In this document: positions 32,678-42,058 of the stretch, one piece after another
How the letters are laid out: each line of letters opens with the position of its first letter
Position numbering within the stretch: position 1 is the first letter of the stretch
Source of the DNA: JAICLK01 sp963810525
GTDB lineage: Bacteria > Patescibacteriota > Saccharimonadia > Saccharimonadales > UBA4665
Length of the DNA stretch: 64,000 nt
Direction: 5' to 3'
Assembly (NCBI GenBank): GCA_963810525.1
Contig: CAWENB010000003.1
Span: forward strand, 1 to 64,000
Program-made: the position numbers and the translations under genes
Notes under the pieces: generated by a model
Databases searched by the model: none
What the model was told of the DNA's origin: nothing
The model's input: the letters and a program-made list of their open reading frames with translations, nothing else

Positions 32678-32883
32678 TTGAAGCGCGCCCGCACTACAAA
32701 TTGACAGCAAACGCAGTGTGCATATCGCTTGAATGCCGTTCGAAATCAAGCTATGCTATCAGTAAACGTAAGCATTGAGGCGGTATGTTTTGTTTTAGAA
32801 ACAAAGTACCAAAAAACCGGACAAAGTAGTAACTTTATGGCATCACGAAAAAATAATACAGGCGAGAAGACGCGATCAAAGCT

Positions 32884-33426
32884 ATGATAGCTGAAACACC
32901 ACGCTCTTTATTCCGGAAGTACCGAACTATTATAGTGCTGCTTGTTGTCCTGGGCGTCCTGACTGCAGGAGTTTTTGGCATATTGTCGAAACTCTATCAC
33001 GGAACCGGGAATAATAATACGGGGGTAAACCCCTCCACCCGGCAGACTGAGGTTCTCAATTATGCGGCACAGCTGGATCGCGAAAGCAACTACGGCGAGG
33101 AAGCGAAAGTACTGCAAAATTATCTTAAGACTGATCCGCCGAAAAAATATCGATATCAACCACTTATGATTTTAGGAAATCTAGTCTACGACAACCGCCA
33201 CTACGTACAGGCCATCGCATATTATAGACAAGCCGAAGCTGCCGCCGGCAAAGTTCAGCTTGTAGATGCCGCATCCATAGCGACGGCCGCACAGGCGGCC
33301 GGCCAAAATCAATTAGCCATAGAATATTACCGCGAGGCCATCAAGCTTACCCCGGTTCAACCCGGGGTGGCTAATTCAATATCTGATTATCAAGATGCTA
33401 TCAAGTATCTTGGAGGGACCCCGTGA
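32884..33426 (+). CDS. Membrane-anchored TPR-like protein
   Basis: The 180-residue protein has one TM (about residues 17-38) and an external helical domain with TPR-like repeats (YGEEAKVLQNYLKTDPPKK, HYVQAIAYYRQAEAAAGK, QNQLAIEYYREAIKLTP). Its stop overlaps the GTG start of the large secreted protein, so the two are co-expressed. It may help assemble or anchor that protein. Confidence 0.65.
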   Translation: MIAETPRSLFRKYRTIIVLLVVLGVLTAGVFGILSKLYHGTGNNNTGVNPSTRQTEVLNYAAQLDRESNYGEEAKVLQNYLKTDPPKKYRYQPLMILGNLVYDNRHYVQAIAYYRQAEAAAGKVQLVDAASIATAAQAAGQNQLAIEYYREAIKLTPVQPGVANSISDYQDAIKYLGGTP

Positions 33427-35465
33427 AGCAAAAGCGACTACTGTATGCGGCGTTAGCGGTTATGTTAGCGGCAGCAAGTTTATGCATCATACCCCCTAAT
33501 TCAGCCAGTGCTGTAACCCTTCCGTTTGACTGCAGCCCTCAATACGAAAACCTCGACGGACGCTGTATAAATCAAACTTACTTCAGCGGTGAGGCGTGGG
33601 AAAATCACAACGGAGCTGTCGGAGTTTGGTCAGACGTCGGCCCAACCTTTAACTATGTAGACTCTCTAGGCTCAGACGGAACAAACCAGTGGGTTATTCC
33701 CTCTAATATTGATAACGGCGTGCCGAATGTACTGAACAATTTCATTAACTTTATGAATAGCTACCTAAATCCGTCCAATCCTCTTCACTGTACTTTCCCG
33801 CAGCCTTCAGCCGCATTCACTTCAAATGATTCATGTGCCTCGTATCGCAGCAAAGTATTGGGTGCAGCGTTTATTATCCTTACAATGATTGGAGGCAAGT
33901 ATACGACATACAATGTCGGCACCGTCTTTGGCAACAGCGTACAAACCGGCGTTAATGACGCCCGTGCCGAATTCAATACATGGTCGCAAGAAGTTCAGCA
34001 GGCTTCCGCAGCTGGGAGTATCGACTGGAATGAATTGGAGACTTTTCCCAATAATCACCCGAACAGTGGCGCTCGCAACTTTGACCACGACGTCGGTATG
34101 TTCCTCCAAGGCTCCGAGGTGAACAGGCACTCAATAGTCTTTCATAACCCCTCGGGTGACTACATTATTAATCGACGGTGCGGCAACTCGGTAGGCTTCT
34201 TCCAGCTTGCGCCGGTAACCCCAAGCACCGCCTCGTGCAATGGGGTCGTGGTAGATCCGCCAAAACCTGACCCCTATAGTCCCATGACCATCAAGGCAAA
34301 CGTTACAATAAGTCCTTCAGGCGATGCAGGAACGGCCAAGAGTAGTGGCGACAAACTAAAGATTACCGTATCCGGCCCCAGCAGCTACAACTCCGGCTAC
34401 CTTACTCCAACAGTCGCGGGAAACGATTTAACGGTAACCACGCCAAGTTTTAATCTCGGTACGGGAACCTATACAGTCACCTATAACGTGTATGATTCGT
34501 CGAATAATCCACTCATCTCTCCTGCTTGCAGTACACCACTAGAAGTAACTAATATGCCCTATCTCTCCGTAACAGGCGGTGATGTCGAGACCGGTGCCGG
34601 CATGACGGTCGGGGGAACCTGTACGACCGAGGATCCGAAAGCTGGTGTAGTGAGCTGGAACCAGGAAAACGCTAGCTATGACGGGGCCGGCACACAATAT
34701 GCCGCGTATGCGCTTAATTATCTGCAGGACTTTGCCACTGCCCAGTCGACGGTCGGGCTGCGTCCGAACGGACTGAGTCTCGCCAATACGGTCAATGTTA
34801 ATGCGCCCGGAACCGGCAGCGATACATATGGTGGCGGTTTCGGCAGTGAACCGTGCATTCCGGATTACTACAACCCACCGTCCTCACCGACTGCGACCGG
34901 CAATACGACCATCAATACATTGCCGGCAAGCGGCACGCATACGCAATACATCTCCAGTGGCAATGTCATCATCAATTTACCGGGGATGGTACCGAATGGT
35001 TCGCACAATACCATTTACGTCGACGGAAACGTCTACATCGCGAGCAACATAGAGTTCAGTGGCAACTATCCGAGTGGTACGGCCGACATTCCGGCGTACG
35101 ACATCATTGCCACCGGAAATATTTACATCGATCCGGGCGTGACGGAGATCGATGGTATTTTCGCTGCCGAACCGGATTCGAGCGGCAACAATGGTATTAT
35201 CTATACCTGCGCCTCAAGCAACGGCTATAGTTTCACAGGCGCCGCACTGGACCGGAATCTTTACAATACCTGCAATACCCAATTGAAAGTCAACGGCTCG
35301 CTCATCGCGCACCAGATTCGGTTGCTGCGAGCCTCCGGATCACTTTATGGCAATACGGCAGCTGAGTCGGTTAACTTTGATCCAGAAGTCTGGCTGGGCG
35401 GACTGGGTTCGAATATACCGAGCGAAACATATGATGCTATTACTGGATTACCGCCGGCATTGTAG
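33423..35465 (+). CDS. Large secreted protein, possible pilus- or surface-associated
   Basis: This 680-residue protein starts at GTG 33423 (overlap GTGA) with a signal peptide (LLYAALAVMLAAASLCIIPP, then NSASA). The middle has beta-rich Ig-like sequence (SPSGDAGTAKSSGDKLKITV). The C-terminal ~200 residues form a repetitive beta region (YVDGNVYIASNIEFSGNY, TGNIYIDPGVTEIDGIFAAE, LKVNGSLIAHQIRLLRASGS, ESVNFDPEVWLGGLG). That last part resembles domains found in type IV pilus tip or polymer-forming surface proteins. Family assignment is tentative. Confidence 0.6.
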   Translation: MKQKRLLYAALAVMLAAASLCIIPPNSASAVTLPFDCSPQYENLDGRCINQTYFSGEAWENHNGAVGVWSDVGPTFNYVDSLGSDGTNQWVIPSNIDNGVPNVLNNFINFMNSYLNPSNPLHCTFPQPSAAFTSNDSCASYRSKVLGAAFIILTMIGGKYTTYNVGTVFGNSVQTGVNDARAEFNTWSQEVQQASAAGSIDWNELETFPNNHPNSGARNFDHDVGMFLQGSEVNRHSIVFHNPSGDYIINRRCGNSVGFFQLAPVTPSTASCNGVVVDPPKPDPYSPMTIKANVTISPSGDAGTAKSSGDKLKITVSGPSSYNSGYLTPTVAGNDLTVTTPSFNLGTGTYTVTYNVYDSSNNPLISPACSTPLEVTNMPYLSVTGGDVETGAGMTVGGTCTTEDPKAGVVSWNQENASYDGAGTQYAAYALNYLQDFATAQSTVGLRPNGLSLANTVNVNAPGTGSDTYGGGFGSEPCIPDYYNPPSSPTATGNTTINTLPASGTHTQYISSGNVIINLPGMVPNGSHNTIYVDGNVYIASNIEFSGNYPSGTADIPAYDIIATGNIYIDPGVTEIDGIFAAEPDSSGNNGIIYTCASSNGYSFTGAALDRNLYNTCNTQLKVNGSLIAHQIRLLRASGSLYGNTAAESVNFDPEVWLGGLGSNIPSETYDAITGLPPAL

Positions 35466-35615
35466 GTAATGCGGGGCGCCTGTCTGATACTTCAGAAATA
35501 TCTTTGCAAAATAAGTTGAGAGGATTGTGCTTAAGGTAGTGGTACTGACAGCTCGAATATACTTTCGATGCCGCTTTGGCCGATAGCCAGCATGCCCGTC
35601 GGCACCTGAGTAGCA

Positions 35616-36110
35616 CTAGACGTGTAACTTCTCACCCTTTAATATCGCGAAACCGCGGCGGACGACGCCAGGTTCCGGATCACCGGGTTTGCGGTTTACC
35701 AGGTATGCATCTCTCTCGTCTTCCGCGAACCAGCCCCAAACCGAATGGTCTTCGACATTAAGTTTTATGTCATCGAGCCGCCCGATGAACCGAGCGAAAA
35801 ACGCGACTTCAATGGCGTGGGCACCCTTTACCTCATTCATATAGGTAAATACACTGAACGGATCACCCACATCGATATCTTTACCCATTTCTTCTCGTAC
35901 TTCCCGCTTTAGCCCATCGACGATGTCTTCGCCGAAATCTATGTGCCCGCCGGGAATTTCATACACGCCCGGATAAAACTTTTTGGTGGGGGCGCGGCGG
36001 GCCAGAAAAACCTTTTCAACGCCGTCGAAGTTGTGGTGAATAAACGCACAGGCTACAATCACCTGCCGGCCGGCGGCCGGTGTTTCGCTATCGTGACTGA
36101 CTTTTGCCAT
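35616..36110 (-). CDS. Nudix hydrolase
   Basis: This 164-residue protein has a complete Nudix box, GHIDFGEDIVDGLKREVREE plus MG (G-x5-E-x7-REVREE-x-G), at about residues 54-76. It hydrolyses nucleoside diphosphate-linked compounds; the substrate is unknown. The start is ATG 36110. It lies downstream of the LysR gene in the same direction, about 55 nt apart. Confidence 0.88.
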   Translation of the reverse strand: MAKVSHDSETPAAGRQVIVACAFIHHNFDGVEKVFLARRAPTKKFYPGVYEIPGGHIDFGEDIVDGLKREVREEMGKDIDVGDPFSVFTYMNEVKGAHAIEVAFFARFIGRLDDIKLNVEDHSVWGWFAEDERDAYLVNRKPGDPEPGVVRRGFAILKGEKLHV

Positions 36111-36164
36111 ATTGCTTAAAAAGTATAACGAAAAAGTTACGTTGGATCTAACAGTGCGACATCT

Positions 36165-37076
36165 TTACGTTCGCAGCTTGCTTACTGCGACGCGATAATT
36201 GTCGAACGCGCGACTGACTTGCTGCGATATATTTTCAAGCGATCCAATAAGCAGCTTACCGCGACGCTTTACGACACTTATCGGACGCTCGATGATAACC
36301 GGCTTCGGATTGCCAACGAGTGTGAGTTCGCCGCTGGCAATAAAATCTTTGGCGATCAAAAATGGCATTGCAGCCATACCTTTTTGCAGCAACACGAGCC
36401 GCAACATTACCTCCGGACTTGTGGATGAGAAGTTCGTTTCTGGCGTCAGCCCATAGCGAGTAAGCGCCTGGTCGATAAGATGGCGCGTGGCCGAAGCATC
36501 ATCATAACTAATGAATCGAGGCAGTCGGCCGTGACGCATGGTCTGAAGTACGTTTTCGAAGTCGGCAGCATGGCACACTAACACAAACGGCTCGGTTGCG
36601 ACAGGTTTTACGTCCAATTGTTTCATATGACGGGGCGGCACGTTAGTAATAAAGGCCATGTCGAGTTCATTGCGTTCCACGGCTGCCGGCAAATATCTGG
36701 AGTTATTAACGACTATGGAGACTTTTGTCTGCTTCTCGATAGCACCTAAATTTTCTGCCGACGAAAACAGTACGGCAGCGACACTGTCTATCATGCCGAT
36801 GGCTACCTCAGGCTGCTGCTGCGTCAATTCCTGAATCGCCGTGACGAGATTACCCGATATGACACCGAGATCCTTCGCAGATTCATAGGCGAGCCGGCCG
36901 GCATCAGTAAGCAGCAACGAGCGGCTGCCACGAACCAGCAACTCGGCGTGAAGCTCCCGTTCCAGCTTTTTAATCGCACTCGATAGCGCTGGCTGCGAGA
37001 TATGCAGCTCGTTTGAAGCACTGGTAAAACTGCCGTTCTCGACTAGTGATGCGAATTTGCGCAAACGTTCTTCCAT
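36165..37076 (-). CDS. LysR-family transcriptional regulator, divergent to ino1
   Basis: The protein has 303 residues. The N-terminal winged helix-turn-helix is ENGSFTSASNELHISQPALS followed by SAIKKLERELHAELLVRG. The periplasmic-binding-protein-like effector domain starts at about residue 90. It is divergent from ino1 with under 100 bp between them, the standard arrangement for a LysR regulator acting on its neighbour. Its effector might relate to inositol phosphate levels; that is inference. Confidence 0.85.
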   Translation of the reverse strand: MEERLRKFASLVENGSFTSASNELHISQPALSSAIKKLERELHAELLVRGSRSLLLTDAGRLAYESAKDLGVISGNLVTAIQELTQQQPEVAIGMIDSVAAVLFSSAENLGAIEKQTKVSIVVNNSRYLPAAVERNELDMAFITNVPPRHMKQLDVKPVATEPFVLVCHAADFENVLQTMRHGRLPRFISYDDASATRHLIDQALTRYGLTPETNFSSTSPEVMLRLVLLQKGMAAMPFLIAKDFIASGELTLVGNPKPVIIERPISVVKRRGKLLIGSLENISQQVSRAFDNYRVAVSKLRT

Positions 37077-37170
37077 AGATTCTACTTATTATAGTATGTT
37101 TTTTATATATTTGTTTTATACTTAGGATCCGCGTAGCATAGGAGCAATAACTAAAGAGGTTTTGCTTACT

Positions 37171-38265
37171 ATGTCTGATCGAAAAATCAAAGTGGCTATT
37201 GTCGGTGTTGGCAATTGCGCATCATCGCTCGTACAGGGGATTCATTACTACCGTGACGCACAAGATGATGCCTTCGTGGCGGGGGTCATGCACGTGCGTT
37301 TCGGCGGCTACCACATTCGTGATATTGAAGTCGTGGCGGCGTTTGATGTGAACAATAACAAAGTCGGCCGCGATGTTGCCGAGGCCATTTACGCCGATCC
37401 GAACAATACGACGGTGTTCGCTAAAGTGCCGAAACTTGGCGTCACAGTCTCACGCGGACCACGGCTGGACGGTGTTAATAAATTCACCGCCCCGCTTGTA
37501 CCAGTCGACGACGAAGAGCAGCCGGTCGAAGTCGTGAAAGTCTTACAAGATAGCGGCGCCGAGGCTGTCGTTAACTACCTGCCCGTCGGCTCTCAGGAAG
37601 CCACCGAGTTTTACGCCCAGGCCGCGATAGATGCTGGCTGCGGCTTTGTAAATTGCATCCCGGTATTCATCGCCTCCAACCCGGCGTGGGCCGAAAAATT
37701 CCAGGATGCCGGCTTGCCGGTTATCGGCGACGACATCAAAGCCCAGGTCGGCGCCACCATCACACATCGCACACTCGTCAATTTATTCTTGGACCGCGGT
37801 ATGAAAATCGAACATACCTACCAACTCAACACCGGCGGCAACACCGACTTCCTTAATATGCTCGAACGCGAACGCCTCACCCATAAAAAGATCTCCAAGA
37901 CCGAAGCAGTACGTTCGCAGATTGAGGCCCGCGGTCAGCACATCGACGATGACGATATCCACGTCGGCCCGTCCGATTACGTGCCGTGGCAGAAGGACAA
38001 CAAAATCTGCTTTATGCGCATAGAGAGCAAGCACTTCGGCGACGTGCCGATGAACCTCGAATTGCGCTTAAGCGTCGAGGATTCGCCGAATTCCGCCGGC
38101 GTTACCATCGATTCTATCCGCTGTCTAAAACTCGCGCTCGACAATAAGCTATCTGGTCCGATTATAGAACCGGCTGCCTATTTCCAGAAGCATCCGCCCA
38201 AGCAGATCGAGGACCGCACCGCCCGCGATCTCGTCGAAAAATTCATCGCTACTTACGGCCACTAA
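37171..38265 (+). CDS. ino1: Inositol-3-phosphate synthase
   Basis: This 364-residue enzyme (start ATG 37171; AGAGG 11 nt upstream) converts glucose 6-phosphate to inositol 3-phosphate with NAD. Motifs: AIVGVGNCASSLVQG (Rossmann loop, residues 7-21), VVNYLPVGSQEAT, NCIPVFIAS, GDDIKAQVGATITHR and TYQLNTGGNTDFLNM. The length and motif set are those of the short actinobacterial/archaeal form. The product could feed phosphatidylinositol lipids or glycan anchors. Regulated probably by the divergent LysR protein. Confidence 0.93.
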   Translation: MSDRKIKVAIVGVGNCASSLVQGIHYYRDAQDDAFVAGVMHVRFGGYHIRDIEVVAAFDVNNNKVGRDVAEAIYADPNNTTVFAKVPKLGVTVSRGPRLDGVNKFTAPLVPVDDEEQPVEVVKVLQDSGAEAVVNYLPVGSQEATEFYAQAAIDAGCGFVNCIPVFIASNPAWAEKFQDAGLPVIGDDIKAQVGATITHRTLVNLFLDRGMKIEHTYQLNTGGNTDFLNMLERERLTHKKISKTEAVRSQIEARGQHIDDDDIHVGPSDYVPWQKDNKICFMRIESKHFGDVPMNLELRLSVEDSPNSAGVTIDSIRCLKLALDNKLSGPIIEPAAYFQKHPPKQIEDRTARDLVEKFIATYGH

Positions 38266-38277
38266 CGTCCGTCCGGA

Positions 38278-38595
38278 TCAGCTCGCGACTAAATCTATCA
38301 TCGGCCCCGCCTTGGAATTTTGATAGTATACCCGTTTGTATCCCCCACCCTTCTCGAACCGGTCAATATGCATTACCTGCGCCTGTAGTCGCATTGAAGT
38401 GCCGGGTATTTTTTGTAAGGCCATACGCCAAATCAAATTACTCCATGATTTCCGGCGAGCGCTCGCGCTTACGACTTGCGTCCCCTGCGCTTTGAGCTCA
38501 GTCACCACGCTTTCGTCAAACGGTCCGCTCGTTTTGCTCGTGCCGTACAGCCACACATCATCGGCAACAATAATTGCCAGCCCGGCATGACACAA
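38278..38595 (-). CDS. Uncharacterised small protein downstream of ino1
   Basis: A frame of up to 105 residues, convergent with ino1 and ending 13 nt after it. A core reads LAIIVADDVWLYGTSKTSGP, then FDESVVTELKAQGTQVVSAS and a basic segment ending KRVYYQNSKAGPMIDLVAS. No family is recognised. The start is uncertain because no ribosome-binding site is evident. Confidence 0.45.
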   Translation of the reverse strand: MCHAGLAIIVADDVWLYGTSKTSGPFDESVVTELKAQGTQVVSASARRKSWSNLIWRMALQKIPGTSMRLQAQVMHIDRFEKGGGYKRVYYQNSKAGPMIDLVAS

Positions 38596-38900
38596 CGCGT
38601 AGATACAATTACCGGGCTAATGAGACATCGGTAAATTTAAAACCTTGGAGACGGCCTATGCTTTTACTCGGCATCATGTTGAGAGCAACTATTTGGGTAG
38701 CGCCTGCCTTTTGTCCGGCGCGTCGCCGCCAACAGTTCATCATACTTATGTTTCACATTTTCTTCGCAGGCGTATTTCAGATTCCGGACGCCGTATTTCT
38801 AGCCTTCGGCACCGCCCGGGCCCTCGAAAACCCCCTCATTTGATACGATATCCGGTACAACATTTTTACCCATAAGCCTTCTTCCATTTATACTTATAGT
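38596..38900. other. Intergenic region
   Basis: About 300 bp between the small leftward gene and the DUF1697 gene. Short frames exist, but none has a plausible start or recognisable protein. Nothing else is seen. Confidence 0.5.
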
Positions 38901-39436
38901 ATGACGTATGTAGCGCTGCTCCGCGGTATTAATGTCGGCGGGCGAATTATCAAGAAGGACGAGCTCAAGGCCTGTTTTGAGGCGACGGGTTTAACTGATG
39001 TCAAAACCGTTCTTCAAAGCGGCAATGTCGTGTTTAGCGCAGATAGTAAACCTGAGGTTTTGAAAAAGCGCGCCGAAGACGCGCTGAGTAAAACATTCGG
39101 ATTTCCGGCAAAAGTCTGGGTTATAGATAGCGAAGCACTAGAGCGCATTATCGACGCCAATCCGTTCGCCAATTCCCGGCCGATTATCACCAGTACGTCA
39201 TTTTTTTTGAAGGCGACAGGCAATCGGAATTCGTAGCTGATTCCGCCAGCGATGAAGATGAAGCCGTGGAGGTTGGTTCCGGCGTGGCCTACTGGAAAGT
39301 ACGAAAAGGCCAAACCTTAAAAAGCCAGCGTGGCAAGCAAACCGGGAGCACCAAATTCCGCGACTTCACCACAACCCGCAACATCAACACGCTGCGGAAA
39401 ATTGACACGCTCATGCAGGCGGCTCGCCAAAGTTAG
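38901..39436 (+). pseudogene. DUF1697 protein with one frameshift
   Basis: The N-terminal part MTYVALLRGINVGGRIIKKD and TVLQSGNVVFS is typical of DUF1697. Near 39178 the frame changes. One base restores NSRPDYHQYVIFFEGDRQSE, then GSGVAYWKVRKGQTLKSQ and a C-terminal TTRNINTLRKIDTL ending at 39436. The complete protein would have ~178 residues, the normal family length. A single indel in an otherwise intact gene suggests an assembly error or very recent loss. Confidence 0.8.
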
Positions 39437-39443
39437 CCCTTGC

Positions 39444-40001
39444 TCAAGGCTCTTGTTCAATACCCGAATTACTCTGCGTGGCGTGTCGCCGCTTCTTCTT
39501 CCTGAATTCATAAGCTGAGATCGCGTACGCAGGTGAGGCGCACTTGATTTTTTGCATGCCGGGCAGTCGCACGAGTCCGAAAAGCGGTACGCGCAAACCT
39601 TTGCCCGGGCCTGCGGGTGGACATGCGTTCGGCAGTATGTCGGCTAACTCGCGCAGCAGTCCGGCATCGATCTCGGCCAGCTGCCCATACAGCAATGCAT
39701 CACTGAGATCGAGGCACAACCTAAAAACCGCCCGGATCGCGTCGCCTGGGTTCATGTCGCGCAGCCAGGCGTATTCGGGCTCATAACGACTGACGTCCGT
39801 ATTGGAAGCATTCGGTAAATCACCGCCAGGTGCCGGCCCGGCTAAGGCCGTCTCTAGTAATGGATCAACACCGGCGGCACGGCACGCTGCACGCATCCGG
39901 TCCCGCGCCTCGTTACCCGCTCCGTCCATTTCATTGGCTAAGTCAAACAAGGCGCATCGAGCTGGGCATGTTTCACAAGGCGAGCCTTCCATATCAATCA
40001 T
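39444..40001 (-). CDS. Uncharacterised cysteine-motif protein
   Basis: This 185-residue protein has an N-terminal CETCPARCALFDLANE motif, a helical middle (DAIRAVFRLCLDLSDALLYG, AEIDAGLLRELADILP) and a basic C-terminus (EFRKKKRRH). The C-x2-C-x3-C cluster could bind zinc or an iron-sulphur centre. Family not recognised. Convergent with the DUF1697 gene. Confidence 0.55.
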   Translation of the reverse strand: MIDMEGSPCETCPARCALFDLANEMDGAGNEARDRMRAACRAAGVDPLLETALAGPAPGGDLPNASNTDVSRYEPEYAWLRDMNPGDAIRAVFRLCLDLSDALLYGQLAEIDAGLLRELADILPNACPPAGPGKGLRVPLFGLVRLPGMQKIKCASPAYAISAYEFRKKKRRHATQSNSGIEQEP

Positions 40002-40062
40002 TCATTCGTAAATTGCCGGACCTGTATGCAGCCGATCGGATGAAACCCGCAAATGCAATAAC

Positions 40063-40548
40063 TTAGGCATCGTTGTAGGCTTTTTCGAGCTTGGCAATGT
40101 CGATTTTCTTCATCTGCATCATGACGGCCATGGCGCGCTGCGACTTTTCGGACTCCGGGTCACCAACAAAGTCCCCCATTGTCTTCGGTGCAATCTGCCA
40201 TGACAAGCCGTATTTGTCCTTCAGCCAACCGCACTGTTCGGCTAGCGGGTCGGCCGATAGCTTTTCCCAGTAGTAATCTATCTCTTCCTGGGTATCACAC
40301 GGAATCAGGAAGGAAACTGACTCGTTAAATTTGAATGCAGGGCCGCCGTTGAGTGCCATAAATTCCTGCCCGTTTAACCGAAATGTAACCGTCATGACGC
40401 TGCCCTGTGCCCGCCCGTGAACCTCTTTGCCCGCGTCGCCATAGTGTGTCATGCGCGTGATTTCCGAGTCCTTAAAGATTGATACATAGAATATGGCGGC
40501 CTCTTCGGCCTGGCCGTCGAACCATAGAAATGGTGTAATGGTTCGCAT
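40063..40548 (-). CDS. VOC-superfamily protein (PhnB-like)
   Basis: This 161-residue protein has the PhnB-type VOC layout: ITPFLWFDGQAEEAAIFYVS (residues 3-22), MTVTFRLNGQEFMALNGGP and CGWLKDKYGLSWQIAPK. It is part of a leftward set headed by an ArsR regulator, with an SRPBCC protein, a hydrolase and a DUF4287/DUF5655 protein. A long gap to the previous gene (40548-40679) suggests its own promoter. Confidence 0.85.
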   Translation of the reverse strand: MRTITPFLWFDGQAEEAAIFYVSIFKDSEITRMTHYGDAGKEVHGRAQGSVMTVTFRLNGQEFMALNGGPAFKFNESVSFLIPCDTQEEIDYYWEKLSADPLAEQCGWLKDKYGLSWQIAPKTMGDFVGDPESEKSQRAMAVMMQMKKIDIAKLEKAYNDA

Positions 40549-40678
40549 ACGTTACCTCCAACTGCTTTTTTACTTCCTACTATATTTGGTAAAAAACTCA
40601 AGTTTTTTAAGCTTTGGATTGATTTTGACTGTATCTTTCTTTGCCTTGATAGCCCCCTTCTGTTGGATTTACCTAAAG

Positions 40679-41239
40679 CTACGCGGCTTTATCGTATGCC
40701 CGCTTGAGCCAGTCAATCACGTTTCCGTCAATCTGTCCCGGGTCGGTAATCCGTACGCGGTGTGTTACCATGGCATTCCAGCTGCCGGCCGCCTCCATAC
40801 GGCTGGTGGCTTCGGCGTCTTTCAGTTTAATGCCGATGTCCAGGCGTTTCTCGCTAATTTGTACTATGCCAAACTTGCTGTTGCCGCGCAGCAAGCTGAT
40901 GTACGAATCGGTTGCGGCCGGTCGAACGTCCGGGCCAAAGCCCTTGAGTTTGTCGAGCAGGTCGTCGAACGGTTTACGCCAGACGGTGCGCTGGCCGGTA
41001 AATAATTTGGTGATGCGCTGATCATTAGTAACTTTTGGACCCGTGACATGCTTGAAGGTGTTGACAATCGCCATCGCGTGGCCGTAGCCAAGTCCATAAT
41101 CTTCCTTGAGCCAAGCTACAATCTGACCAGTTTTCACGCCCGGCTCAAGCATGCCCTTTGCTTTGGCAGCAGCCAGGAAATCCTCCGGACTCTTGCCGGT
41201 CTTGGTTTTGATATTGTCGAGATAAGCTTGAAATGACAT
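40679..41239 (-). CDS. DUF4287/DUF5655-domain protein
   Basis: The protein has 186 residues. The N-terminal DUF4287 segment is MSFQAYLDNIKTKTGKSPED, with WLKEDYGLGYGHAMAIV. The C-terminal domain (RKPFDDLLDKLKGFG, SYISLLRGNSKFGIVQI, RITDPGQIDGNVIDWLKRAY) looks like DUF5655. Such proteins often sit with ArsR/SRPBCC genes in actinobacteria. Function unknown. Spacing to the upstream hydrolase gene is only 3 nt, so they are co-transcribed. Confidence 0.78.
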   Translation of the reverse strand: MSFQAYLDNIKTKTGKSPEDFLAAAKAKGMLEPGVKTGQIVAWLKEDYGLGYGHAMAIVNTFKHVTGPKVTNDQRITKLFTGQRTVWRKPFDDLLDKLKGFGPDVRPAATDSYISLLRGNSKFGIVQISEKRLDIGIKLKDAEATSRMEAAGSWNAMVTHRVRITDPGQIDGNVIDWLKRAYDKAA

Positions 41240-41242
41240 GTC

Positions 41243-42049
41243 CTATCGACCTTCCTTGCCAAAAAATTCTATCAGTACCGGCGCAAGTGCTTCCGCACTG
41301 ACATCATGACGTTGGCCCGTAAGCATGCGTCGCTCGGCGTTTGGCAAAGCTTTGTCCAGCTGATCGGCCGTTACCCGCATGAACGGAAACATTTTTACAG
41401 TTTCTTCGCCGTCCATTACGAGCGTCGGTACGGTTACATCCGCCGCCCGATCGACTGGAACCGCGCGGGTTTCACCGCCCATACACTCGGCGTCGTAGAT
41501 GAGCGTCGGCGCCACGGATTCCATGCCCTGCCACATCGGCCGCTTGCGCATGTCGGCAATCATGCTGTCGGGTACACTAAGGAATTTCATGAAGTGCTCC
41601 ACGGCGTCGCCGCGTCGCCCTGCGGCGATGAGCTCGTAAAGTTTTGAGTAGTACGATTGCCAGACCGGTTTATCTGCCGGGTCGGAATCGTACGGCGCTT
41701 CATACAGCGCTAGTCTACTCGACTTATTGCCTAACCTGATTGCTGCCTCAAGTACCAGGCATGCACCCGATGATATGCCGTAAAGTTTAGCCGAGCCGCC
41801 AGCCGCATCAATGAGTGCTTCAATATCTTCAACTTCGCGTTCAACCGCGTACGGCTTAGTGTCGGTACTGTCGCCACGGCCGCGCCGGTCGTAGTTGTAC
41901 ACCGAGAAATCAGTGGCCAGCAAACTCACCAGCTCAGGGAACCCGAATGAGCGTGTCCCCATCGCTCCGGCTACAAGGATTACCGCCGGTCCGCTTCCGG
42001 ACTTATCGTATGCAATTTTTGTGCCATCTTTGGAAATAACTGTCTGCAT
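41243..42049 (-). CDS. Alpha/beta-fold hydrolase
   Basis: This 268-residue hydrolase has oxyanion loop residues in VILVAGAMGTRSFGF, the nucleophile elbow YGISSGACL (Ser at about 95), an acid in VPTLVMDGEETV and a terminal His in TGQRHDVS. Substrate unknown. It is the third gene of the ArsR-SRPBCC-hydrolase-DUF4287 operon, with 9 nt to the SRPBCC gene. Confidence 0.83.
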   Translation of the reverse strand: MQTVISKDGTKIAYDKSGSGPAVILVAGAMGTRSFGFPELVSLLATDFSVYNYDRRGRGDSTDTKPYAVEREVEDIEALIDAAGGSAKLYGISSGACLVLEAAIRLGNKSSRLALYEAPYDSDPADKPVWQSYYSKLYELIAAGRRGDAVEHFMKFLSVPDSMIADMRKRPMWQGMESVAPTLIYDAECMGGETRAVPVDRAADVTVPTLVMDGEETVKMFPFMRVTADQLDKALPNAERRMLTGQRHDVSAEALAPVLIEFFGKEGR

Positions 42050-42058
42050 ATCCTCTCC

